This document shows, piece by piece, positions 23,363 through 35,423 of a DNA stretch of 64,000 nucleotides (positions within the stretch are counted from its first letter, which is position 1; the number at the start of each line of letters is the position of its first letter). A program made the translations under genes and the position numbers. The notes under the pieces are model-generated. The model was not told the origin of the DNA and ran no database searches. It saw only the letters and a program-made list of their open reading frames with translations. Origin of the DNA: Neoceratodus forsteri (taxonomy: Eukaryota; Chordata; Ceratodontiformes; Ceratodontidae); NCBI GenBank assembly GCA_016271365.2, contig CM057459.1, positions 487,643,501-487,707,500 on the forward strand, in the 5' to 3' direction.

Positions 23363-24480
23363 GGACCTATGTGGGAGTCTCGAGAATATCTATCATAGAC
23401 TTGACCTTCGTGGAGGTCTAGTCTACTTCAGCTTTTTAGTCACATAGACCTATGTGGAGGTCTAGCCTACACACTCTGTCTTGTTATCTGACCTACATGG
23501 TGGTCTCTTTTCCATCACTTCTGACTTATGTGTAAGTCTAGTCACCTGCTGACCTATGTGGAGGTCCTGTATGCAAACTGTCTCATCACTGTTGACCTAC
23601 ATGGAGGTCTTGTCATCTGTCGATCTACATGGAGGTCGTGCATGAAAACCATCTCATCACTATCAACCTATGTGGAGGTACAGTATCATCATCTGTTGAC
23701 CAATGTGGAGGTTGTATATGCAAACCATCTCATCACTGTTGATCTACATGGGTGACTCATCATATATCAACCTACATGGTAGTCATATACACAAACCATC
23801 TTGTCACTGTTGACCTGCATGGAGGTATCATCATCTGTCAACCTATGTGGATGTCATATACTAAATCTGTCTCATCACTGTTGACCCACATGGAGGTCTC
23901 GTCATCTGCTGATCTAAGTGGAGGTCTTGTCTACTCTCACCTGAAGACATATATGAAGTTCTCATTGATGCAGACTATATCATCACCTGTAGACCTATGT
24001 AAAGGTCTTGTTTATATTGTCATCTGTGGACCTATGTGGAGATCCCATCTGCCCTCACCTGCAGACATACTTGGAGGTCTCATTTTCATGAAACTATATT
24101 ATCACCTGTGGACCTATGTGCAAGTCACATCTATGCAAAATTACATTGTCACCTGTGGGCCTATGTTGAGGTCCATCTATGCTCACCTTTAACCTACGTG
24201 CAGGTCTCACTACATGAAACTATAGTGCCACAAGCAGACCTACTGTATGTGGAGGCCACATCTGTGTAATATCGTCTTCAGTGAATCTACATGGAGGTCT
24301 CATCTTCCCAAACATATTGTCTCCTGTAAACCTATGTTGGGTCCATCTACACAAAGTTATATGGTTCATGCAGATCTACATCAAGATCTTGTCTACACAA
24401 ACTATATTGTCACCAACATACCTAAACAGAGGTCCTGTATATACTTAAGCTGTCTCATCTCAACTACATAGGATCTCGTT
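23363..24480 (+). repeat. tandem array of a palindromic 17-bp motif
   Basis: About 29 diverged copies of GACCTAYRTGGAGGTCT occur at roughly 25-50 bp spacing (for example 23445, 23551, 23594, 23881, 24030), separated by variable spacers rich in CATCATCTGT and CAAACTATCTCATCAC. The motif is a pair of inverted half-sites, GACCT and AGGTC, separated by six bases. Open frames in the array (23528-24471) are by-products of the repeat and have no domain. It is a degenerate minisatellite. Confidence 0.85.
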
Positions 24481-25454
24481 CTCCTCAAGGCAACTAAATT
24501 CCTCTTCGATAAACTAGTTCTACAACTTCTGTTGCCCCTGGCATCTTCTCTTAAGATCTTCAACTATGTCCATTGGGGTTCCTTTACATTTCCCACTCTT
24601 CACAAATGATTCAATAAATCAAATACTACATTAAAGACTGGACAGTACCATGTGTCTGTACTAAATTCTAAGGACACTACTCCTAATCTATAAACAGGGA
24701 AGTCAATGGAATGAACCTCCTTTCTCATCTGTATCTAGATTGGAGAATGGAATCCCACTGTTAATTAGAAAGCATCTTCAATTCTTCTGAAGATGGCTCT
24801 TCACCTCTGCTATGCCTGGGTTTTTAATGGGATTTGCCGGATAGCCATCAGCCTCATGAATTATGCCATCTCTACAGAGCCCCTATCCTATTCCTATGTA
24901 GGGGATCGAGCATAGGCAATTCCAAAGTCATCCATCAAAGATTAAAACCTCTTTTTCTCAAACCTTGGTTCATCTAGACTCTGTCCCTACTTCATACCTA
25001 TGTGGGGGTTGTGAACGTAGGTAAGGTTTGACCTTTTCATCCAGAATTGAAGGGCACGTTTTCTTGATCAAGGATCACTAACCTAACACTATAGATTCCT
25101 CTACTTCCCACAATTCCTCTCCAAGGTCTACAAACTCTTGAACATTTCTTCAATGATTGGACTCAATCTTTTCCTTTTAAGGTCATTATTTCTGAACTGG
25201 AACAATTTCAGCCTCTCAAGATTAATGTCTTGGAAAACTAACATCCTCATTTTATAATCTCCATTCCAAATCTAGAACAAAATAATCAAACAAGGCTTTA
25301 GGATCATCTCCTCATAGTATACCCAGAGGAAGGGCAGTTCAGTAGCCACGGTTCCTAAGAGGCTTCCTCCACAGGGTTTTCCCCCTCTTCTGTGCATTAC
25401 TGTACACACTTTCCATGAGTTAGAGGAGGTTATCATGTCATTATTTTTGGACTT
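24481..25454. other. unassigned, no gene seen
   Basis: No domain recognised on either strand. A few isolated CCTATGTRGGGG motifs (about 24893 and 25003) may be outliers of the preceding array, so this may be the same repetitive unit in decay. Confidence 0.35.
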
Positions 25455-25835
25455 TCTTTTCTGCTCCACTACCCAGCTCCTCTACTGAGGGTGAGAATTA
25501 GAAAGGCAAAAATAAATTTACAAAAGCACAAGCACCATTTATTCCCATAATATTGAATTGAAGGGATTTGCCAGTGGTTAAATGTAGGTCAATAACTCTG
25601 CCCACCAGCCCTATAGAAACCTGCCTACACCTCAATTCAGTGCTTAGTTTATTTTCGAAACTCTCTATCCTCCCCACTTCCTCCTCCTCCTGCACTCATC
25701 TCACCTTCATACTGGGCCTTCTTTTCCACTCCACCGCAAGGCTCCTTTAACGAGGGTGGGAATGAGAAAGGCCACAATAACTTGGCAAAAGCACAAGTTC
25801 ACACAATCACCATTTATTCTGACAACATTGAACTA
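25455..25835 (+). repeat. ~266-bp direct duplication
   Basis: The segment starting TTCTTTTCTGCTCCAC at about 25455 restarts as TTCTTTTCCACTCCACC at about 25720. Both copies continue with GAGGGTGRGAAT-AGAAAGG and CACCATTTATTC. The first unit also contains the TATA-like block shared with 20.4 kb. This could be part of a terminal-repeat structure of an unclassified retroelement. Confidence 0.6.
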
Positions 25836-26360
25836 TGACTTATGGTACTAGGATGATGGCAAACCATGGCCTTAACTTACCTAACTATAAATTATCCTAG
25901 GGTCAAATGACCTTTATTTATTGAGCAGCTAGGCTGTGGAAGAGTTTAAAAGATGAAATTATTTTTTAACTTATATTTTTATTTGTTTTAAACAAAATAT
26001 GTAAAACAATTTATACAAATATGATAGTAACAAGTCCATGACAATGTATGAGACATTGAGATAGCACATGATCTTATTAAAATAAGGAAAGCTGAAAATT
26101 AAATATAAACCACAGCTGGCACTAATTCTACTGATAACAGGCCTAAATATATTGAAAACTCAAAAAATAGGGAAAAACAAATGCCTACACTAGGTCTAGA
26201 ATCTGCATAATTCTTTGGTAATAATTAATTCCATCTTTCCTAAAAAGTAAAAGGGAAAAGAAAAAAAAAACACTGTAAGAACACTGAATACTTACATTCT
26301 TAGCTCTTTGAAAGCCCTTAGTCCTTTCTTAGAGGAGATATTAACCCAAGCCCAGGACCG
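25836..26360. other. AT-rich, unassigned
   Basis: AT-rich sequence without a coding signal. The T-rich start near 25957-25990 could be the reversed tail of a LINE, but no family is recognised. Confidence 0.3.
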
Positions 26361-26767
26361 ACAGAAATATCATTGGCAAATGCTGAAATACTATATAAGG
26401 ATGATTTTAGTATTGTCCACTTTAATACAAGAAATATCTTGAGCATGTTTGACTTAGTCATTGAATGTGTAATTGATTATAAACCTGATACACTGAATCT
26501 TGACTCTGCAGTAAAATCCCAGATACTCAAATTGAAACATGTAGCTATCAAACTTTGTGGGAAGATAGAAATAAAAAAGGGGGGATGGGTGTTAATCTAT
26601 GGCAAGTCTAAATTAGCAATAACCAAGGTTAAAGACAAACCACAATTTGAAGGCCTGGAAGTGTTAGCAGTGGCGGTCAGTTTGTCCCATCATAAGCCCA
26701 ACTAAGACAAATCCAAGAGTTTTTGAGAATCTACAGGATTTTGTTTTGATTACATGAATAACCATGA

Positions 26768-27025
26768 GATACTCATGTTAGGTGCCACTGTGCCAGCGCC
26801 CATTTTTTTAAACTTTTATTTTTGGCTGCAGATCCTATTTTATCTATGACACTCTCCCCCCTTACCCCTACGATTTCCTTGCACCTGTCCCAGGCATTCT
26901 TAAATACCACCACTGTTTTTATGCCCACTACCACCACTGGAAGGCTGTTCCAGATATACACCACCCTATCTATGAAGAAGTACTTCCTCACTTCCTTCCT
27001 TATTCTTAGAGACAAACATCATTGT
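26768..27025 (-). mobile_element. CR1 3' coding fragment
   Basis: The minus ORF 27015-26773 encodes EVRKYFFIDRVVYIWNSLPVVVV...FKNAWDR. This is the CR1 ORF2 C-terminus (usual form VRKYFF-ERVV--WN-LP--VV...FK--WDR). It lies opposite to, and inside, the plus-strand LINE. Confidence 0.85.
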
Positions 27026-28324
27026 TTCAATAAAGGAACAAAAAATCATAACTGGTGATGAATTAAAAACTTTGATTATGTAGCCACCATGATAGATCTC
27101 AAAGGCATAGTCTGGAATTGAATGGATTTCATCCCCAAAGCAAGTGATGCATGGACTTTCTTTTTACAGGAATCTATGGAGGTCCGTGATAGACACCTGC
27201 CTATAAAGAGTAAAAAGGTTAAAAGTACTAATGCCATCTAGTATAAATATGTTTAAAAAAATCAAACTAGCAAGATATAAAGCCATGGGCTAAACCTAAA
27301 CAAAAAAAAAAAGCCAAAACAATCTGCAAAGTGACTGGGATCACTATAGACAGGCTCAAAATAAATATACAAGCAAAATAAAATTAGCAAAGCAAAGATA
27401 CTATAAACAAAAATGTGATGGTAGTTTTAAGCATGACCCCAAAGACTTCTGGAAAACTCTGACAAGTTTGCTAAGATCACATGGCACAGAGGAAACCAGT
27501 AGTTTCTTGGTCGATGGACAAATTACACCCTCGGGCAAAAAATAAGTAAAAAAATGTAACATTTACTTTGTCACGATGGGAACTGAGGCCTTAGGTGAGA
27601 AAATGTTTCAGACAAAACCTAGTGATAGAGGTATTAAACAATATCTTCCTTCAATTTGCAAAATCCAGCCCTCACCTCAATTACAATTTGAATTCTCTGA
27701 TACCACAGTAGATGATGTCAAGAAAGAATTATTGAAAATTTATACTTCTAAGACAAAAGGATTGTGCAATATCCCATCATGGCTATTAAAATATGTAGCC
27801 CCTAGTATAGCTTTCCCTTTAGCACAAAAACATTTTTAAGTCCTCTTTCAAGATGGAAGAGTTTCCCAAAATATGGAAATGCACTTAAGTCATACTGATT
27901 TTCAAATCTGGTTCAAAAATTTGAAATAGAAAATTATCAATCTAAATCATTGCTCCCACAGGCATCTAGAATATTTGAAAGGCTGGTTAGTAATCAACTG
28001 AAAAAATATATGGAAATCCCTAAGAAGTAAAATAGCTATCGATGAAGATTTAGACCTACCACAGTATGACCTCTGCATTGATTAGTCAGTGACATCTAGC
28101 TCAACCTGGACGGAAAGCTATCAATTGGCGCTATGTTTATTGATTTGTCTAAAGTATTTGACATTCTTGACCATGGTGTCCTCCTATTCAGGTTGACCTC
28201 TATAGGTCTGAATGAGTGCAGCGCCAAATGGTTTAGGTCTTACTTGAAAGGAGGAAAACAAATGGAAGAACTAGAAGAACATAAATCAAGCTTTTCCTTA
28301 GTAACAATTGGAGTTCTACAAGGT

Positions 28325-28735
28325 CAATTTATTTGTTTTATTTATTTATTTATTTATTATTACTCGGATGCACACCTTTGAGCAAAATTGCTCATTTACA
28401 ATGGTTTCTCATCAAGAACAACAAATATTTACAATATTACAGAGTCATTCAAAACAAGCAATAAAAGTAGAATATTGGTAACAGAAATATCAGGATACAG
28501 AAAATCAATGGTTTACATCATGTGGCATACTCAAAGATATAGCTGTGCAAGGTTAACAGTCATGTTAGGCCGTATGAATGTAATCTGTTTTGATGATTCA
28601 TCCATGAAATATCATCTATACAGAAGGTAGTGCAGTCAAACAAATACAGAAGAAACTCCAAAGTACTTCTGGTCCATAAACTGGTCCTCAATGCTATTAT
28701 AATACAGACGGTAATTGTTAGTAGGAGTTTGACAA
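28325..28735 (-). mobile_element. TTTA-headed insertion (reversed LINE tail?)
   Basis: The RT motif GVLQG (about 28310) is cut off by a (TTTA)n run at 28336-28362, and RT sequence resumes after about 28740. Read on the minus strand this would be a LINE 3' end with an AATAA-type tail, similar in layout to the tail at 600-660. The host RT's YADD region is missing. Confidence 0.5.
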
Positions 28736-29400
28736 AAAATGCCACTGATGAAATATTAGAAATTGGACACTGGAAAGTATGGTCTTAAAGCAAACCAAAT
28801 CCTATAAATATCTTGGGATGTGGTTAGATGAAAAAATTTAAATGGAACACGCGCATAGATTAAATTTTAAGTAACATTAGTCAGACGATTGAGTATGTTA
28901 TTTCAGTTGAAGTTCTGTATGTTTAGAGAGACTCAGATACATTGTAAATGTAATGGTAGTACTAGTCTTGGATTATGGGGATGTTCTTTATGTTGCGGCA
29001 TTGGGGAGGAGGTGGCAAGGCAGGATATAAGTTACAACAGGCTTGCCTGTTTCATCCTTGATTCCACCAGTGATACACATCACTATAACCTTCATGCAGA
29101 CTTCAGCTGGTTAAGGCTAAAAGAACACAAAAATCAGCATATGCTAACTTTCATGTTTAAATGTTGCAAGGGAACATTTCCACAGCATATCATGGAAAAT
29201 ATCAATTAAAGGATGACGAAGGAAGGGTTAACATCAGCAAAGGGGCTGGAATTTATAGCACCAAATTGAAATTTGGAAGTACTGTAGGGAGGCTTTCCTC
29301 ATATTATCTGGGAAGGGCACGGTGGAACTTAATCCCTTATACCCTGAGACCGGGTGATAGTAACCTAAGTCTGGGAGTAAATAAAAACTGGTTTGTATAA

Positions 29401-31640
29401 CAGGCCACTAAACCTTTTCCTCACTGCCAAAAGTCAGACATAAGTTACATGACTATGTGTCTGATACACAGGACTCAGTATACCTTGTTAGATAGATTTT
29501 TTATGCTATTTGTATTACAACTGTGGAATATTCAACTACTTATTAGTGTGTTTTTGTCTAAGTAGCTGACTATATAAATTCATCTTAACTAGGAATTGTA
29601 CTTTTTATTGAAACTATCTAACATGTGGCAACTTTTGACATAATCTTCTTGGAATGCATCTAACTGAAAATAAGCCTATGGCTCAACTGAGTTTACATAT
29701 CCATGTTCATATGACGTGAATAAAACTTATTACTACAAACAATTTAGGAATAATTTAATGGTTATACATTGATAGCAATCATTTCAAGTGTAAACTATAG
29801 ATCTAATATCATTTTTAGGCAAAATCACAACTCTTGTTTGAACTATAATTAATCATTACATAATAGTGTTATAATTATGTTAGCATGAGATACATTCATT
29901 ATAGTTATTCCTGCATTGTAGGTTCTGATTTCAGGAATACATTTTATTCTGTTGCAAGACTCCACCTTTTACATATAGCAGCATGAGTTTAATATCCTGA
30001 ACAACAGCTGATAGATCTTTATTAGCATTTGAGGGGGATTCCCTCTCTCTCAATATTTCCTAATTATATTGTGATCTTGGGAATGTGACCAACTGATCAA
30101 CCTCAAAAAAGATGTGCAGCTTTTCTTGATTAATCACCTGTACCTTGGCAGATGCCAGGAGCTGAAAGTTACCACCAAGTTGCAATAATTCCTGTCAATA
30201 AGCCAGAGACTTACTTTGCTTCTGCTGTGTGGTGTAAGAAAAGTCAGGGTCAATATAAAAGTAGTGGGAATCATAGGTCAAAAGCCCTTTAATTCAGACT
30301 GGCCTGGTGGCATGGTGGGCTGCAGTTCTGGTGTCTTATCTCCTTCCACTCTAGTATCCCGGGTACAGGAAAAGACCAGGGTCACTTTATGACCAGCTTG
30401 GTGAGGAAGGACTGAGTGCCCTAACATGGTTCTTCTCCCTCAGGGATGGGGATTCTAACTCCTGCCACTTGCCTGCTACATAGCAAAGGCCAGGTGGCAG
30501 CAGGAGTGGGGCCAGCAGGTGTGGGGGAGGCATGTGCTGACACAGCATGCATGTGCATCAACACACAAATGCACACACAACACACACTGATGCCCAGGAA
30601 AAAAATGGAGGGTATAACCTTGGTTTGCTTGGCAACCTTTGCAGGCACAGCATGACCCTACATGGCAGACCACATGCCATATGGCTCTATGTATCTGGTT
30701 GTTAACCTGTAAGTCCATGAGATGGGTCAGTGATGTTGCTGGGGAGATTCTGCAGAGACTGGGGATGGCAGACAGATAATGAAAATTAAAAATAAATCCC
30801 TTAATTGTAGCCTACATGACCAGCAGATCACAGTTCAAAACAACATGCCAAACTTAGTAAAATGGTTGTTTTGAGTCTTCTTGGAAATCAGTCACTTAGT
30901 CAAATTCTTGCCCTCGTTAGCCTTCTCCAAGCCTCTTTATGTAAGAATAGTTTTCTAAATGCCTTAGTTATGAAGGGACGGTTCTCTGTTGGCAATTCAA
31001 AAATGTCCACAAATATCTTGGTCTTTTACAGTTCCATGTAAACTGGCACCCACCATAGGCCTGGAGACAATTTCTTCCAGTTTTTAGCCCTTTCCTTTTG
31101 ACCAAAGTACAGTACAGCTGTGTATGTCCTTCAGTGGTGCAAAAAAGTTTTCTTTATTATTCCACACACACGTACCAAAAATAGGGATAAAATGCTCACA
31201 ATGCTCACAACCTCCAAAGAGCAGGCTTCTCTAAATAAAGAGCTAAACTACTGACATGTTACACACACAATTGTGCTTTCTCAAAGCATGTTAACTCCCT
31301 CTCTGGATAATACTTGAATAGTCATTTAAAGTGACAGTAACAATATTTCATTACAGAACATGTGTTTGTTAGTTCTCAGTTCTCTTAACTACATAATGTT
31401 CTTTTAAAATGTATATTTACAAAATCCAGTATATAGAACATTGCTCAACAAATGACTCTAAGTGGCAGCTGTTCATTATCCAGTCCATATATGCACAAAG
31501 TTTTGTCCTTTTCGTGGCATCCAAAACTTAACAGCAGTCCTTCCTTGAAGTTGCTGGAGCATATCTGTAAACAAAAAAACATATAAACACACATATTAAA
31601 AAATGTGATGCATATTATTTACAACAGCAACAAAAATAAT
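29401..31640. other. unassigned, no gene seen
   Basis: No credible coding region. 30421-30718 has open frames on both strands in a CA/TG-rich stretch with no domain. The sequence is AT-rich in 29.4-30.0 kb. Part of 31.1-31.64 kb may be the 3' UTR of the adjacent Penelope-like element. Confidence 0.35.
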
Positions 31641-31656
31641 GCATAATGGTATACTT

Positions 31657-32256
31657 TCATTTCTTCTTTTTTAAAAATGGTTTAATCTCAATTCTGCCAT
31701 TAAGGCCTGGCCATTCCATTACATTTAATGTGAATATCCAGTATTGTTCTCTTTGGAGCAGCAAGTCATCATAGTCACCACCCCTATATGGCGTGATGTG
31801 TTTTTCTATCCCTTTGAAGACAAAATCATGATCTGTTCTATTTATAGATCTAAGTACATGATTTTCTAGGGCATTAGTCACATTGCCATTCTCTATGGCT
31901 CTTGTGTGTTCACCAATACTAATCTTAAATGCTCTTTTTGTTTTCCCAATGTAGAAACTTCCACATTTGCACTCTACCAGATATATCAGGCCACTAGTGC
32001 TACAGGTTATAAAACCCCTCATGTCCATACCTTTGCCTGTTACTGGATGTGTAAATATCTTGGTACTTCTAACTTTCCCACAATATTTACAATTGCCACA
32101 TCTATTGCAACTATTTGTTCTGTGTTTTAACCATGTTTCTGATCTCTCAATGGGTTGCACGGAATGTATAACATGCTCTTCAATAGTTTTTCCTCTTCCA
32201 AAGATCATTTTAGCGCCATCATCTTTAACATCTTTTAGTCCAGAATCTAATTGCAC
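31657..32256 (-). pseudogene. Penelope-like GIY-YIG endonuclease domain
   Basis: 199 open codons. The segment opens with the RT-endonuclease linker (HLVQLDSGLKDV). It then has the CXXC-type knuckle CNRCGNCKYC, then GLIYLVECKCGSFYIGKTK, which carries the GIY-YIG core with the YIGK half intact and LIY in place of GIY, then IGEHTRAI. The C-terminal block reads HITPYRGGDYDDLLLQREQYWI and NGRIEIKPF. It is joined to the RT by one stop codon. Confidence 0.9.
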
Positions 32257-32262
32257 TAAGTG

Positions 32263-33682
32263 TCAGTGCTTCCTGACTATAGATGTGATTCTGTAGGACT
32301 GTGGATTATAGGTAGTGATGAATGTCAGTTGTGGATCTGGGAAGGGGGGATGTCTAGATCTTTCTGTTAGTAGTGTTTCCCTTTGTGTTTCCCCCACTTT
32401 TTCTCTTGTTTTTAGAATTATTTCTTCTTGACAACCCCTCTCCAGTAACCTATCAATAAGTTCATCAGCCCTTTTTTCATAAAGCTCTTTTGAACCACAG
32501 TTCCTTTCTGTGCATATATATTGTCCTTTTGGTATGGCCTTAATAACATGCTGCAGATGACTACTGGTTGCCAATAATAGTGTGTTCCTATCCATATCTT
32601 TTCTGTACAGATCTATGATTATCCAATTTTCATTTTTCATGTTAATAATATTAAGGTAGCTAATCTGTTTTTTGCTGAATGGTACACTAAACCTGATTTT
32701 ATGATTTCCGTTTTCCAGATATTCAATGAAGGAAAATAATTCATCCTCCATGCCCTTCCATACAAGCAGCATGTCATCAATAAATCTTTTCCATAGATTG
32801 ATTTTTGCCAAAAATTGATTATTTACACTTCTTATTATGTCCTGCTCCCCTATAGCCATGTACAAATTGACAAAATTAGGTGCCAAACTGGCCCCCATGG
32901 ATGTTCCTTTAATCTGATGGAAAAACCCATGTTTGTAAAATAATGTGTTGCAATTTAAAACAAATCCTGACAATTTTGGTAATACCTCAGCTGGTGGATC
33001 CTGATTCTCCCTCATGTTAAGAAAGTGTTCTAGCACATGTAGTCCTTCACAGTGAGCTATATTGGTATATAGCGATGTAGCATCTAGTGTTACCAATATA
33101 CAGTCTTCATCTATCGCTAAGTCTTCCAATATCCTTGGTATCTCTCCAGTATCTTTAATAAAAGATGGAACTACCTTAACTAGCTCAGATATATGATAGT
33201 CTACAAACTTGGAAAGGGTCATGGTTAGTGACTCATTGCCCGAGACTATCAGGCGTCCTTGGGCGGTTCACCAAATCTTTGTGAATCTTTGGCAAATAAT
33301 AAAATGTAGCCCTAATCAGATCTTCAACTCTAAGAAAATCTAAAACCTTGTTTGGTAACAGATTATTCTCTTTTAACACATTAAGGTATTCGTCAATTTC
33401 CTGCTTAGTTTTCAAAGTTGAGTCACTTTTTAGGTTTTTGTAAAAGACAATATTGTTTAATTGTTTATAGACCTCAGTATCATAGTCCTTGCTGTTCAGA
33501 ACCACTACTGCTCCCCCCTTATCTGCAGATTTAATGGTTATCTGTTTATTTTCCCCAAGTCCACATAATACCAGCCATTGTTCTTTGTTCAGATCAAAAC
33601 TGAAATCATTACACATTTCTTTATTAAGCTTCTGTATGCCCCTTTCAAGGCTTTTAATGAATGTTTGTAATGCTGTGGTCAT
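32263..33682 (-). pseudogene. Penelope-like reverse transcriptase
   Basis: Two open parts. 33682-33233 has IKSADKGGAVVVLN, the RT fingers, and FYYLPKIHK. 33222-32263 has LVTLDATSLYTNI with its catalytic Asp, KGTSMGASLAPNFVNLYM, RFIDDMLLVWKG with the catalytic Asp pair, and FLEKKISYLNI-type thumb motifs. A frameshift at about 33265 separates KIHK from the downstream RLIVSGNESL motif (family GRPIVSG). A single TGA at 32265-32263 separates it from the endonuclease. Confidence 0.92.
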
Positions 33683-33861
33683 GGGGGGGAGCAGAAAGTT
33701 GATTGGGGTCTAAAGATATTGCCATATTCATCATTTGTGTTTGTTACCTGATTTGAAGTCTGTTTCTGAATGTCCTGATTTTCTTCTCTTGCAAAAAAGG
33801 ACTTCAGATTTAAGTTCCCAGCAAGCTTGTTTAAGTCCAACATGGTTTCAAAAGTGTTGAA

Positions 33862-34122
33862 TCACTTTGTAGGTGTGAAACTCAACTCTTTATTTAGGAC
33901 AGATATCTCCACATCACTCAAGTTGTAGTCAGAAGGGTTAAATACATTTACTGCTGGGCTCTCCCTCTGCCCTGTCCTCCTCTCCATGTTCTTGTCTTGT
34001 TTGTTCCTCTTTTTCCAGCCTCTCTTCCTCCCTCCCCTTTGTGTTCTCTTTGGCCCTCTGGGTGCCATCTTGTTTGTCTCTGGCTCCTCCATGGTAATCT
34101 TGTGTGTTGTTGGGGAGGGCAC
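33862..34122 (-). pseudogene. Penelope-like N-terminal segment
   Basis: 86 open codons: a basic, Lys/Arg-rich stretch (about residues 20-55), then VFNPSDYNLSDVEISVLNKELSFTPT. The latter is the hallmark N-terminal motif preceding the RT in many Penelope-like elements. It continues in another frame toward the RT at 33682. Confidence 0.8.
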
Positions 34123-34252
34123 AAATCTACAAATGGCTCCTCTTCACCTAAAAAAAAAATCTATGTCATCTGTTGTGGGTTCAGTGTCCCTTGGTGGTCT
34201 TGTTACTGTGGGCTGAGTATTAGATCTTACCTCTGTGTCTGTAATTATTCTC

Positions 34253-34830
34253 TCAGTTGTAATATTTGCCAGGCACCACCAGTATCCTAGGTACTGTCAC
34301 ACAAGTGTCTTTTTGCTTGTCTTTTACAGTTCCAAATGTGGTGTCTGAACTATTTGGCAAGCCAGTAATTCTCAAATTGTTGTAGCAAATCTGATTTTCA
34401 AGGTTTTCAATCTTACAGTGCAGGTTATAACTGTAATTAATCACTACTAATCCAAGATTGAATAAATAAAAATAAATAAATAAATACTGTACCAATGGCT
34501 ACCACAGTCTGAAGTTTTTGTTAAGCAACGGGAGTTGCTTTGTAATCTTATTGATTGTTACTGCATTAGACTCACTTCTGTCACTCGTTGTTTCGGCATC
34601 CTTTTGTAAGAAATCTACTTTGGTGTTCAGCGATTTATGATCCTGTCTCTCAAGGATCACCAGCACTTAGCTGATAGTTTTGCCAAGAGATTACAAAGTG
34701 TACTATTTCATTGGGCCTGACTTAATTATATCCATTCCTTCAGCAATGGCAATACTGGATGTGGGATCAGAAGCCATTGCAATGTTTTGCTCAGGTGGCA
34801 GTTTGCTATGTAAAGTGGTTTCTATGTTTT
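34253..34830 (-). pseudogene. L1 ORF1 fragment
   Basis: On the minus strand a heptad-like segment (LVILERQDHKSLNTKVDFLQKD, about 34670-34600) leads to KIENLENQICYNNLRITGLPNSSD (about 34420-34345). This matches the end of the L1 ORF1 coiled coil and the start of its RNA-binding domain (KIEDLENRSRRNN--I-GLP). An AAAT microsatellite (34460-34488) interrupts it. The downstream part is missing where the Penelope-like element begins. Confidence 0.65.
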
Positions 34831-35344
34831 TTCTTTTCCAAATGAAAGCCAGATGACACTTTAGCCTACAAATCAGTTGATGTAGACTGAGTCATGATAA
34901 AGATAAAATAGGATTCTCCGGAGAGTGTAAGTTTGACTACTGCACCATTAGATTTTCATCAGAAGTTAATGACGCAGATATCTCTTCATGCTGCTCCATC
35001 TGCACACTATGTAGAGAGGCTGCCAGTGAAATGGTCAAGCTGGAGTGAATCCTAAGCCACACTCTGGTCTGTGGGGTGAGTTCGGGCCATAGCTACTTTT
35101 CAAGTGGGCAAATCATCATTGAGATGAACTCCTCAAACAATGATGAGGTATATCTGTTCTTTCTGTTTTCAGTCATGTGTGAACAAGGAATATTACTTTA
35201 GTAGAATTTATAAGACCACTGAGTGGGAACTGTCTCAACATTCTGCCGCAGTGCCAAATGCCATCTTCTATTAGCTGAAATTATGAGTATATAAAAAAAC
35301 ATTTACTTTTAAGTGCAGTCTGAGATATTTTTATATCATAATAT
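34831..35344. other. unassigned, no gene seen
   Basis: No motif that I can support. It may include the 5' region of the L1 fragment to its left. Confidence 0.3.
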
Positions 35345-35423
35345 CATAGTAATGTGTCAGTAGAAAAGGATCATCCTGACCCATCCAGTCTACCCATCTC
35401 CCCCCTCCCCTTCTTTTCACTGG
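35345..35423 (-). mobile_element. CR1 3'-end remnant
   Basis: GGATCATCCTGACCCATCC and TCTACCCATC resemble the reverse complement of CR1 3' UTRs in this window (GGGCAGACTGG-TGGGCCA). The LTR element at 35424 interrupts it. Confidence 0.5.

Larger units (their letters stand above)
26370..29400 (+). mobile_element. LINE of the Jockey/CR1 group (Rex-like?)
   Basis: Endonuclease start: FSIVHFNTRNILSMFDLVIE at 26403-26465, like F-I-H-N-RSI. RT: GLCNIPSWLLKYVAPSIAFPLA (27760-27825), MFIDLSKVFDILDHGVLLFRLTSIGL (28133-28210), SYKYLGMWLDEKI (28800-28840). The C-terminus is at 28970-29385 and includes SKGAGIYSTKLKFG, then YYLGRARWNLIPYTLR, which fits the usual WN-LP ending. It is interrupted by a CR1 fragment (26768-27025) and by a TTTA-headed insertion (28325-28735). 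The clade name is uncertain. Confidence 0.7.
31641..34252 (-). mobile_element. Penelope-like retroelement, nearly intact
   Basis: Minus strand, in order: the N-terminal conserved block NLSDVEISVLNKELSFTPT (about 33930-33865), a linker, the RT (33682-32263), a CX2CX2C zinc-binding motif (CNRCGNCKYC, about 32120), and a GIY-YIG endonuclease (32040-31750). This is the standard architecture of endonuclease-positive Penelope-like elements, which replicate through a telomerase-related RT. Only one frameshift (about 33265) and one nonsense codon (TGA at 32265-32263, where family members have Trp) clearly break the main ORF. It abuts an L1 ORF1 remnant at about 34253. Terminal repeats are not identified. 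Confidence 0.92.

Noticed and set aside
23528..24471. Overlapping open frames with repeated peptide motifs
   Set aside because: They are produced by the GACCT-N6-AGGTC tandem array and shift frame with each spacer indel.
23363..24480. CRISPR-like array (palindromic repeat plus spacers)
   Set aside because: The repeats are degenerate, spacing varies from about 25 to 50 bp, the spacers resemble one another, and the context is a eukaryotic transposon landscape with no cas genes.
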